Assembly (NCBI GenBank): GCA_947176515.1
Contig: CAMWQZ010000080.1
Coordinates: forward strand, 1 to 6,193
Origin: an uncultured Bacteroidales bacterium
GTDB lineage: Bacteria; Bacteroidota; Bacteroidia; Bacteroidales; Muribaculaceae
Length of the DNA stretch: 6,193 bases
Reading direction: 5' to 3'
The first letter of the stretch is position 1. Each line of letters opens with the position of its first letter. Below the pieces are notes generated by a model. The model worked only from the letters and a program-made list of their open reading frames with translations. It did no database searches and was not told where the DNA came from. The translations under genes and the position numbers were made by a program. This document shows positions 1 to 6,122 of the stretch, in pieces.

Positions 1-104
1 AAGCAGCCCTTTCGACCAACTACATAAAGGAATCGGATATAGAGACTCTTAAGGAATGGCGTAAAGACCCGGCCAACTGGATGCCCGTCCGTAATCTCGA
101 CTAA
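1..104 (+). CDS. pyrE: Probable orotate phosphoribosyltransferase, C-terminal end only (partial)
   Basis: An open frame runs from base 3 to the TAA at 102-104 and encodes 33 residues with no plausible start, so this is the tail of a gene that begins outside the window. The residues include NYIKESDIETLKEWRKDPANW, which resembles the C-terminal helix of Bacteroidetes PyrE as I remember it. PyrE transfers orotate onto phosphoribosyl pyrophosphate to form orotidine 5'-phosphate in cytoplasmic pyrimidine synthesis. The SRPBCC gene that follows supports the call, because the pair pyrE-SRPBCC recurs in Bacteroides genomes (recalled, not checked here). None of the catalytic regions is present, so the identification rests on a short tail plus context. 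The next start is 16 bp away, which suggests co-transcription. Confidence 0.55.
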   Translation, partial: AALSTNYIKESDIETLKEWRKDPANWMPVRNLD

Positions 105-120
105 TTATCGGAACTTACTT

Positions 121-537
121 ATGGCAGAATACAGAAGCAAAGCTGTGACGGTCGGACGTTCAGCCCAATACATAGCCGATAAGTTTGCTGATTTATCATC
201 CTTTGGCACTGCGCTCGACGCTATGCCCGAGTCTGAGCGCGCAAAGATTGGTGATGTGAAGTTTGAAAAGGACTCTATCACAATTGATACAAAGCAGGTT
301 GGCACAATTAGCTTTAAAGTAACCGAGCGCACGCCCAAACGCGTTGTAATGAATGCAGTCGGTTCTCCCGTGCCCCTTGACCTATGTGTCAATCTCACGC
401 CGCTTGGTGACGAATCAACCGAAATTGTAACGTCGATTGATGTTGAGATTCCGGCTATGCTGCGTCCGTTAATTGGCGGTGCAATGCAGAAGGCAGTCGA
501 CCAGTTCGGAGCCTTAATGGCTAAGCTCAACGCATAA
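121..537 (+). CDS. SRPBCC (START/polyketide-cyclase-like) family protein
   Basis: This is a 138-residue cytoplasmic protein with no signal peptide or membrane segment. Its pattern fits the small SRPBCC helix-grip fold: an N-terminal beta strand and short helix (about residues 4-30), a run of alternating strands (about 46-110, including DSITIDTKQVGTISFKVTER), and a long C-terminal helix (about 111-136, PAMLRPLIGGAMQKAVDQFG) that would pack over the ligand cavity. Members of this fold bind hydrophobic ligands or act as cyclases. I see no catalytic residues that specify a substrate, so no reaction is assigned. It starts 16 bp after the probable pyrE stop with no clear Shine-Dalgarno sequence, which is normal for Bacteroidetes, and it is probably the second gene of that transcript. 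The minus-strand open frame over the same bases is a shadow. Confidence 0.8.
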   Translation: MAEYRSKAVTVGRSAQYIADKFADLSSFGTALDAMPESERAKIGDVKFEKDSITIDTKQVGTISFKVTERTPKRVVMNAVGSPVPLDLCVNLTPLGDESTEIVTSIDVEIPAMLRPLIGGAMQKAVDQFGALMAKLNA

Positions 538-553
538 TTACAGATAAAACAAG

Positions 554-602
554 AAGAGTGAAAAATGAAGAATTAAATTTACATTCTTCATTTTTCACTC
601 TT
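554..602. repeat. Perfect 20-bp inverted repeat (hairpin)
   Basis: The arm at 554-573 (AAGAGTGAAAAATGAAGAAT) is exactly reverse-complementary to 583-602, with a 9-base AT-rich loop at 574-582. It lies between the SRPBCC stop and the lipoprotein start. The T-rich part falls inside the right arm and no T-run follows the stem on the plus strand, so it is not a textbook intrinsic terminator, although a stem this long could still end or protect the upstream transcript. It could instead be one copy of a dispersed intergenic repeat; that needs the rest of the genome. Confidence 0.9.
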
Positions 603-614
603 AATTATACATTA

Positions 615-645
615 AAATATTTCTCCTCAAAAAATATTCTCCTCA
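615..645 (+). repeat. Near-perfect 14-15 bp tandem repeat just before the lipoprotein start
   Basis: AAATATTTCTCCTCA at 615-629 is repeated as AAATATTCTCCTCA at 632-645, with one T missing, two bases before the ATG at 648. Both copies contain CTCCTC, which resembles the anti-Shine-Dalgarno end of 16S rRNA and not a ribosome binding site. No function can be assigned. It may be a simple slippage duplication in an AT-rich leader. Confidence 0.6.
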
Positions 646-647
646 GA

Positions 648-1142
648 ATGTTCAGAAAAATTCTTGTCTCATTTTGCATATTCGCAGCCATGCTTATCTC
701 TACAGGCTGTGATCATCTTGATAACCAACGCATCCCTCCGGCGCCGGTCAATATTTCATTTGCCACTGTCGGAGACTGGAACGTCCAAGGTATCGGTGGA
801 GCGCTTGACCATAAACGCTTTATCAAAGACGAGCTTTTACCGCCTGACTATCATTATTCCGCAATTTCAGCTACTGGTTTTGGTGGCGTGTTGCTTGTTG
901 GCGACGTAAACGGAGTGCCGGTGGCATATGACCTGTCGTGTCCTGTCGAGTGTAAACGCGATATACGTATTTTTGTGAATACGGATAAAATGGTTGGGGA
1001 GTGTCCTAAATGTCATAGCACATATGATATCTTTTCACTTGGTGGACATCCCCTCACAGGCGAGGCTGCTCATGAAGGCTATGGCTTGCGTCAGTATCAC
1101 GTAGGTCCCAGTTCGGGAAGCTATATGCTGGTAAGTAATTGA
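648..1142 (+). CDS. Rieske-like domain lipoprotein with non-canonical ligand cysteines
   Basis: Starting at the ATG at 648, the protein has 164 residues. It opens with a lipoprotein signal (MFRKILVSFCIFAAMLISTGC, lipobox ISTGC, acylated Cys21), so it should sit in the outer or inner membrane facing the periplasm or the outside. The open frame extends upstream to a GTG at 558, but that start lies in the hairpin and would add 30 residues before the signal peptide, so ATG 648 is preferred. The C-terminal half (about 78-153) looks like a Rieske fold: LLVGDVNGVPVAYDLSCPVEC, then CPKCHSTYDIF, then GGHPLTGEAAHEGYGLRQYHV. Canonical Rieske proteins bind [2Fe-2S] with CxH and CxxH. Here the candidate ligands are Cys98, Cys102, Cys119, Cys122 and His123, so the cluster type, or even the metal, is uncertain. 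It may be an electron-transfer lipoprotein; its partner is unknown. It converges on the malic enzyme gene. Confidence 0.75.
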   Translation: MFRKILVSFCIFAAMLISTGCDHLDNQRIPPAPVNISFATVGDWNVQGIGGALDHKRFIKDELLPPDYHYSAISATGFGGVLLVGDVNGVPVAYDLSCPVECKRDIRIFVNTDKMVGECPKCHSTYDIFSLGGHPLTGEAAHEGYGLRQYHVGPSSGSYMLVSN

Positions 1143-1150
1143 TGTTACGT

Positions 1151-2491
1151 TTATTCAGCGGTTTTACATTCGCAATGTTCGCCATTTGGGTCGAGCAGAC
1201 CGACGATATATGCGTCGTTGTCTTCAATTAGCGTAGTCAAATGTTCACCATAAGCCTCATAATCGCAGATTGGAGCCTTTGCCGCACCAGACTCGGCTGC
1301 GGCTTTAGCTATTGCCGGAGCAACCGTTTTCAGTAATCTTTTATCAAAAGGCTTTGGCAGGATGTAATCGGCACCAAATTTTAGCGATTCAACTCCATAA
1401 GCCATACAAAGCGATTTTGGTACAGGCTGTTTTGCCAATGAAGCGATTGCCCTTGCTGCGGCTACCTTCATTTCCTCATTGATTTCGGTCGCGCGGCAGT
1501 CAAGTGCGGCACGGAATATATATGGGAAGCCAAGCACATTGTTAATCTGGTTAGGGTAGTCTGAGCGGCCGGTTGCAAATATGAGGTCTTTGCGTGTTGC
1601 CATCGCCTTTTCGTAGGAGATTTCGGGATTGGGGTTGGCAAGGGCGAAAACTATGGGTTTTGGTGCCATCGAGAGTAACATTTCTGGAGTGACAACGTCT
1701 GCGACAGAAAGGCCGAGGAAAACGTCTGCGTCCTTTAGGGCGTCAGCAAGTGTCTCGATGTGGCGTTCGGTTGCAAATTCACGTTTTTGCTCGTTTACAT
1801 CAGTACGTGAAGTTGTGACTACACCCTTGCTGTCACACATCACTATATTTTCTTTCTTGACACCGAGATGAGTGTAAAGACGGGTGCAAGATATAGCTGC
1901 GGCGCCAGCACCATTAACAACGACTCGCACGTCTGCAACATCCTTACCTTGAATTTCGAGCGCATTAAGCAGTGCGGCACCGCTAACTATCGCTGTGCCG
2001 TGCTGGTCATCATGCATTACAGGTATGTCACATTCTTTTTTGAGTTTGTCTTCGATTTCAAAACATTCCGGAGCCTTGATATCCTCGAGGTTAATGCCTC
2101 CGAATGTCGGTGACAAAGCTTTGACGATTGAAACAAAGCGGTCAGGGTCGTGTTCGTCAATCTCTATATCATAGCAATCGAGGCCGGCAAAGATTTTGAA
2201 AAGCAAAGCCTTGCCTTCCATTACTGGCTTAGACGCAGCGGCTCCGATGTTGCCGAGTCCGAGGACGGCAGTGCCGTTTGATATTACGGCGACAAGGTTG
2301 GCTTTGTTAGTGTATAGGTAAGCGTCTTCCTTGTCTTTTTCAATCTCTTGACACGGGTATGCAACACCCGGAGAATATGCAAGCGACAGGTCGTCAGGAT
2401 GAGACGTTGCCTTGGTTGCAACTGTTTCAATTTTACCGGGCATCGGGTAGCGATGATATTTTAAAGCTTCTTGTTTTAAATCTTTAGACAT
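1151..2491 (-). CDS. maeB: Malic enzyme (oxaloacetate-decarboxylating malate dehydrogenase), single-domain form
   Basis: The 446-residue cytoplasmic enzyme oxidatively decarboxylates malate to pyruvate and CO2 with NAD(P). Visible motifs are SLAYSPGVA (36-44, catalytic Tyr39), [15 protein letters not shown] (69-83), MEGK (catalytic Lys94), INLEDI (133-138, metal ligands Glu136 and Asp137), HDDQHGTA (160-167), the nucleotide-binding loop NGAGAAAI (193-200), NPNPEI (286-291) and [25 protein letters not shown] (306-330). The ATG at 2491 is chosen because [21 protein letters not shown] matches the usual family N-terminus. An upstream in-frame ATG (2545) and TTG (2569) would add unconserved residues, and the TTG overlaps the predicted -7 box. 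The core most resembles the malic half of the MaeB hybrid, usually about 750 residues with a phosphotransacetylase domain. Here the protein ends after about 30 unrelated residues ([16 protein letters not shown]), with no such domain. Cofactor preference cannot be read safely. Confidence 0.93.
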   Translation of the reverse strand: MSKDLKQEALKYHRYPMPGKIETVATKATSHPDDLSLAYSPGVAYPCQEIEKDKEDAYLYTNKANLVAVISNGTAVLGLGNIGAAASKPVMEGKALLFKIFAGLDCYDIEIDEHDPDRFVSIVKALSPTFGGINLEDIKAPECFEIEDKLKKECDIPVMHDDQHGTAIVSGAALLNALEIQGKDVADVRVVVNGAGAAAISCTRLYTHLGVKKENIVMCDSKGVVTTSRTDVNEQKREFATERHIETLADALKDADVFLGLSVADVVTPEMLLSMAPKPIVFALANPNPEISYEKAMATRKDLIFATGRSDYPNQINNVLGFPYIFRAALDCRATEINEEMKVAAARAIASLAKQPVPKSLCMAYGVESLKFGADYILPKPFDKRLLKTVAPAIAKAAAESGAAKAPICDYEAYGEHLTTLIEDNDAYIVGLLDPNGEHCECKTAE

Positions 2492-2566
2492 ATATGATGA
2501 TGTTTTATGTTTTGTTATATCGTTATTAGAATAACGACCAATCATTAAGTTGTGTTTAATCTCTGA

Positions 2567-2574
2567 CAAAATTA
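2567..2574 (-). promoter_or_regulatory. Putative -7 promoter box for the malic enzyme gene
   Basis: Read on the minus strand this is TAATTTTG, a full match to the Bacteroidetes primary sigma -7 consensus TAnnTTTG. It lies about 75 bases upstream of the chosen ATG at 2491, giving a leader of roughly 70 bases. No clear TTTG -33 element sits at the expected distance, so support comes from the -7 box and its position only. Confidence 0.5.
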
Positions 2575-2624
2575 CAAAAAAGCATCGAATGGTTTTGCTC
2601 CTTTAACTCTATTTATCCATTCAG

Positions 2625-2664
2625 AAATATCTCGTGCCGGTCACTCAAACTATCTCAGATATTT
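2625..2664. promoter_or_regulatory. Candidate operator: 8-bp inverted repeat upstream of ilvA
   Basis: AAATATCT at 2625-2632 is perfectly reverse-complementary to AGATATTT at 2657-2664, with centres 32 bp apart, about three helical turns. The right arm abuts the expected -33 region of the ilvA promoter, a plausible position for a dimeric regulator. Eight AT-rich bases can match by chance, and no regulator gene is in the window, so this is tentative. Confidence 0.25.
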
Positions 2665-2688
2665 TAGCTATTAATCCAGAAATTTATG

Positions 2689-2696
2689 TATTTTTG
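2689..2696 (+). promoter_or_regulatory. Putative -7 promoter box for ilvA
   Basis: TATTTTTG matches the Bacteroidetes -7 consensus TAnnTTTG exactly and ends 23 bases before the ATG at 2720. The expected -33 TTTG is only weakly present (TTAG at 2664-2667, spacing 21). Transcription would start near 2702, leaving a leader of under 20 bases. That is too short for a leader-peptide attenuator or riboswitch, so any control of ilvA would act at initiation or on the enzyme. Confidence 0.6.
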
Positions 2697-2719
2697 CAGC
2701 GGTAAAATTTTTGAACGCT

Positions 2720-3916
2720 ATGTTGGAAATTAGTGAAATATTTAATGCGGCTGCAGTGCTAAAAGGTGTTGCACGCAAGACAGCTATCATCCCGGCTCCG
2801 CGCATCAACCCTGAGTCGGAAGTGTATCTGAAAACAGAGAATCTACAGCTTACAGGCTCGTTCAAACTCCGTGGTGCATACTATAAAATTTCTCAGCTCA
2901 CTGATGAGGAGAAAGCGCGCGGTGTGATAGCTTGCTCTGCCGGAAATCATGCTCAGGGCGTGGCGCTCGGAGCTACTCACAATGGCATTAAATCTTTGAT
3001 TTGTCTCCCTGCCGGGGCTCCAATGTCGAAGATTGAGGCTACTAAAAATTATGGTGCAGAGGTTTGTCTTGTGCCAGGCGTGTATGATGATGCTTATGCT
3101 AAGGCTATTCAGTTGCGCGACGAATTTGGTTACACCTTTATTCATCCGTTCGACGACCCTAAAGTGATAGCCGGACAAGGCACCATTGGTCTTGAGATTC
3201 TTGAGCAGATGCCAGATGTAGAGGCCGTTATCGTGCCTATTGGTGGTGGAGGTCTTATCTCAGGCGTAGCTTTCGCGATTAAGACACTAAGACCTGAAAT
3301 CAAAGTCTATGGCGTTCAGTCGTCGGGTGCTCCGTCGATGGCCGCCTCTCTTCAGGAAGGTGCAATCCAGCATCTTAACAGCGTTTCTACAATTGCTGAC
3401 GGTATTGCAGTTAAAGAGCCTGGCGTAAATACATTCGAACTTTGTAACCGATATGTTGACGAGGTCGTGACCGTTAGCGACGAAGAGATTGCAGCTGCTA
3501 TTCTTGCTCTCATCGAACAGCAGAAACTTGTTGCTGAAGGCGCTGGTGCGGTTTCAGTTGCCGCAGCAATGTTCAACAAAGTTCCCATCAAGGGTAAGAA
3601 GACTGTTTGCTTGGTTTCGGGCGGTAATATCGACGTGAATACTCTGAGCCGCGTAATCACCCGTGGTCTCTCGAAGAGCGGACGTAACTATTCATTTATT
3701 ATTGACCTCGACGACAAGCCCGGTCAGTTGTCAGGTGTCTGCAATGTCGTGGCTCAGCAGGGCGGCAATGTGATTTCGGTTGCTCACGAACGTATCAACA
3801 GCAGTTCGGCAATCAACGGTTGCACAATCCGCATGGAGCTTGAGACTCGCGACCATGATCACATCGCCGATATCCGAAAAGCGTTGACAGACGCTGGCTA
3901 TAAAGTGGTTAATTAA
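2720..3916 (+). CDS. ilvA: Threonine ammonia-lyase (threonine dehydratase), single ACT domain
   Basis: This PLP enzyme of 398 residues deaminates L-threonine to 2-oxobutyrate, the first committed step of isoleucine synthesis. The fold-type II PLP signature is clear: GSFKLRGA (46-53, Schiff-base Lys49), SAGNHAQG (73-80), the phosphate loop PIGGGGL (173-179) and SGGN (300-303), whose serine contacts the PLP ring nitrogen. A single ACT-like domain occupies about 324-398 (YSFIIDLDDKPGQLSGVCNVV onward), so this is the short form (about 400 residues) and not the 514-residue E. coli IlvA with two regulatory domains. Allosteric control through that domain is likely, but the effector cannot be told from sequence. 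The short form also includes catabolic enzymes, so an anabolic role is an inference. The ATG at 2720 is preferred to the in-frame TTG at 2711, which would add three residues. The next gene begins 18 bp downstream, probably in the same transcript. Confidence 0.95.
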   Translation: MLEISEIFNAAAVLKGVARKTAIIPAPRINPESEVYLKTENLQLTGSFKLRGAYYKISQLTDEEKARGVIACSAGNHAQGVALGATHNGIKSLICLPAGAPMSKIEATKNYGAEVCLVPGVYDDAYAKAIQLRDEFGYTFIHPFDDPKVIAGQGTIGLEILEQMPDVEAVIVPIGGGGLISGVAFAIKTLRPEIKVYGVQSSGAPSMAASLQEGAIQHLNSVSTIADGIAVKEPGVNTFELCNRYVDEVVTVSDEEIAAAILALIEQQKLVAEGAGAVSVAAAMFNKVPIKGKKTVCLVSGGNIDVNTLSRVITRGLSKSGRNYSFIIDLDDKPGQLSGVCNVVAQQGGNVISVAHERINSSSAINGCTIRMELETRDHDHIADIRKALTDAGYKVVN

Positions 3917-3934
3917 TCTCTACATGTAAATGTA

Positions 3935-5473
3935 ATGAGAAAAATCATTATGCATATCACTGCGCTTACCGCGATTGCGGTTTGCGCAGTGAATTTTTTT
4001 GTGTCCTGTGAGGATAGTTCAACTCAGTGTGTGACTATCTCAAAAGCCCGTTTGTTAGACAAACTTAAAGGAGGCTGGGCAGGACAGACTATAGGAGTCA
4101 GCTATGGGGCGCCAACAGAGTTTCGCTATCAGGGGCGTGTGATTGCCGACTCGATTGATATTCCGTGGGGTGACCCCGATTACATATGTGATTGGATGAC
4201 AAAATTTCCTGGCCTCTATGACGACGTATATATGGATCTCACTTTTGTTGAGACCTATGACCGTCTCGGTATCGACGCGCCTGTCGATTCGCTCGCCAGT
4301 GCGTTCGCCCATGCTGGCTATAATTTGTGGGAGGCAAATCAGACAGCGAGATACAATATACTCAACGGCATAATGCCGCCACAATCAGGCCATTGGAGAA
4401 ATAATCCTCATGCTGATGACATTGATTTTCAGATTGAAGCAGACTTTGCTGGATTGATGAGTCCTGGTATGCCTAATACGGCTGCGACTATCTGTGACAA
4501 CGTAGGCCACATTATGAACTATGGCGACGGATGGTATGGTGGTGTCTATATGGCGGCGATGTATTCTCTCGCATATGTCAGCGACAGCGTGGAGTATGTT
4601 GTTACTGAAGCCTTGAAATGTATACCGGACAGCAGCCGTTATCACCGTTTGATTTCAGATGTGATAAATGTCTACCATGATAATCCCGATGATTGGAAAG
4701 CAGCCTGGCAGCGGTGTGCTGACCATTGGGATGTTACCCTGGGGTGTCCTACAGGCGCATATGTGCCTTATAATATTGATGCCGCTCTTAACAGCGCTTA
4801 TGTCGTCATAGGTCTTCTTTATGGCAAAGGCGACTTCGGGAGGACAATTGACATTGCCACCCGGTGTGGCCAGGACTCAGACTGCAACCCTGCTTCAGCC
4901 GGAGGTATTCTCGGCACCATACTTGGTTATGAGAATATCCCTGCTCAATGGCTTGAGCCGCTCCAAAGGGCAGAGAATATGACTTTTGCATATACTTCAA
5001 GCTCTCTTAAAGATACATATGCAAAGAGCTTTAAGCAGGCCCTGCAAGTCATTGAGCGCAATGGAGGCAAGGTGAAGGATGATGATGTGATAATCAGATG
5101 TCAGATACCTCGCCCCGTACGCTTCGAACAAAGTTTCGGCGGATTGATTCCCTTGAGAAAGACGGCATATATGCAAGTACTTAACGACTCGACCCTTCAT
5201 GCTCCTATTGAAGCTAATGCTATAGTAGTGACTGGTGCGGTCAGCAATGGGGGAGAGCCTGACTATATAGCCGAAGTCGAGGTTAAGATTGATGACAATG
5301 TAGTAGAGATTGTTAAAATGCCAGCCGATTTTGCGACGCGTAAATATGATGTTTATTGGAACTATAATCTTGACGGCGCACCTCATACACTCTCTCTTCG
5401 CCTCTTAAATCCTAATGCCAGCAACTTTGTAAAGGTCTACTCGGTTTTTGAGCAGCGGAAAAGCGATGAATGA
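3935..5473 (+). CDS. ADP-ribosylglycohydrolase-family lipoprotein with C-terminal beta domain
   Basis: The 512-residue protein begins with a signal peptide ending FFVSC, with Cys25 followed by Glu-Asp-Ser-Ser. This suggests a lipoprotein, and the acidic residues after the cysteine resemble Bacteroidetes surface-export signals. Residues about 33-375 follow the all-helical ADP-ribosylglycohydrolase (DraG/ARH3) pattern: KGGWAGQTIGVSYG (45-58), LYDDVYMDLTFVE (94-106), ADDIDFQIEADFAGL (160-174), GDGWYGGVYMAAM (198-210) and CGQDSDCNPASAGGILGTILG (311-331). The metal-binding aspartates 96, 97, 314 and 316 are kept, but the threonines usual in TDDT and GDTDT are Tyr95 and Cys317. Residues about 385-508 are strand-rich and probably form a beta-sandwich. 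The family hydrolyses N- or O-glycosidic bonds of ADP-ribose or related substrates. For an exported member the substrate is unknown, and a nucleoside or glycan is possible. It starts 18 bp after ilvA with no hairpin between. Confidence 0.85.
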   Translation: MRKIIMHITALTAIAVCAVNFFVSCEDSSTQCVTISKARLLDKLKGGWAGQTIGVSYGAPTEFRYQGRVIADSIDIPWGDPDYICDWMTKFPGLYDDVYMDLTFVETYDRLGIDAPVDSLASAFAHAGYNLWEANQTARYNILNGIMPPQSGHWRNNPHADDIDFQIEADFAGLMSPGMPNTAATICDNVGHIMNYGDGWYGGVYMAAMYSLAYVSDSVEYVVTEALKCIPDSSRYHRLISDVINVYHDNPDDWKAAWQRCADHWDVTLGCPTGAYVPYNIDAALNSAYVVIGLLYGKGDFGRTIDIATRCGQDSDCNPASAGGILGTILGYENIPAQWLEPLQRAENMTFAYTSSSLKDTYAKSFKQALQVIERNGGKVKDDDVIIRCQIPRPVRFEQSFGGLIPLRKTAYMQVLNDSTLHAPIEANAIVVTGAVSNGGEPDYIAEVEVKIDDNVVEIVKMPADFATRKYDVYWNYNLDGAPHTLSLRLLNPNASNFVKVYSVFEQRKSDE

Positions 5474-5500
5474 AAGTCTGGCAGATACAATTTTTAACCC

Positions 5501-5529
5501 GTAATTATCGTTATAATAATTGTTATTAC
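5501..5529. repeat. Imperfect AT-rich inverted repeat between genes
   Basis: In the 84-bp gap after the glycohydrolase, GTAAT (5501-5505) pairs with ATTAC (5525-5529), with partial pairing inside. Nested in it, TAATAA (5514-5519) pairs with TTATTA (5523-5528) across TTG. The stem is weak and has no T-run, so it is a poor terminator; it could equally be an operator or chance in AT-rich DNA. No TAnnTTTG box is visible in the gap, so whether the next gene has its own promoter is unclear. Confidence 0.25.
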
Positions 5530-5557
5530 AAGTCTCGAAAACAAAAAATTAATAGAT

Positions 5558-6122
5558 ATGAAAAGATTTTTCAAACCGGTCATAGCCACTTTGATGGCAG
5601 CGGCGTGTGTGTGTGGAGCTTCGGCTGCCGACCCATATAAGGTGAGAGTGCAACTTAGCGAAGATGAGGAAGGCGCAATGGTCTATATGATTAATTTTGA
5701 TACTAAGACCAAAATCGACTCAGTAATCGTCGCCGATAAGGTTGCGATGTTTAAAGGTTCGATTGATGAACCTGTTCTTGCCCGAATCCTGCTCGATGGG
5801 CAGCCGGCTGGAACGTTTATTCTCGAGTCTGGTTCAATTGTGGTTGATCCGATGAAGGGTAGGGTATTTGGCAGTATGCTCAATGATAAGTTGGCCGAGT
5901 TTGGTTCAGCTTCTTCGGCGATGGCAGAGCGATATAGTGCGACTGACGATATCGAAGCCAAGAAGCAGATTTATGAGGAGTATTCAAATCTTGTCAATAC
6001 TACCATGGCTGACAATATAGACAATCCCTTGGGCTATTATCTGTTTATTGATAGTGCGTCGGGTATGGACATTGACGAGTTTAACGGATGGCTCAAAAAA
6101 TACCCCGAACTTGCTAATTATC
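5558..6122 (+). CDS. DUF4369-type periplasmic thiol-disulfide protein, 3' end lost at contig end (partial)
   Basis: The protein starts with a Sec signal peptide (MKRFFKPVIATLMAAACVCG, likely cleavage after ASA at residue 23), so it acts in the periplasm or cell envelope. Residues about 26-115 form a strand-rich domain with the feel of DUF4369: YKVRVQLSEDEEGAMVYMINFDTKTKIDSVIVADKVAMFKGSIDEPVLARILLDGQPAGTFILESGSIVVDP. A helical linker follows (about 118-188, ending WLKKYPELANY). In Bacteroidetes this architecture usually continues into a TlpA/ResA-like thioredoxin domain with a CxxC active site, giving about 350-380 residues. That part is absent only because genomic sequence stops at about base 6122. 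The frame continues to a TGA at 6188-6190, but those 22 residues (ending GMGVGMWCL) are encoded by sequencing adapter. An A-rich stretch precedes the ATG, as is common at Bacteroidetes starts. The function by family is disulfide handling; the partner is unknown. Confidence 0.75.

Noticed and set aside
105..530. 141-residue minus-strand open frame opposite the SRPBCC gene
   Set aside because: It lies antisense to a gene with a clear fold pattern and has no recognisable domain, so it is a shadow frame.
558..647. Upstream extension of the lipoprotein to a GTG start at 558
   Set aside because: The extension lies in the hairpin and would put 30 residues ahead of an otherwise well-placed lipoprotein signal peptide; ATG 648 gives a normal start.
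664..909. 81-residue open frame overlapping the Rieske-like lipoprotein
   Set aside because: It lies in another frame of a well-supported lipoprotein gene, with no domain or signal of its own.
2492..2569. Longer malic enzyme starting at TTG 2569 or ATG 2545
   Set aside because: The added residues do not resemble the family N-terminus, and the TTG overlaps the predicted -7 promoter box; ATG 2491 fits the family.
2711..2719. TTG start for ilvA at 2711
   Set aside because: An ATG three codons later at 2720 is a better start and leaves a short but workable leader after the -7 box.
4055..5386. Several minus-strand open frames opposite the glycohydrolase
   Set aside because: They are out-of-frame shadows without recognisable motifs; the plus strand carries a continuous family-consistent protein.
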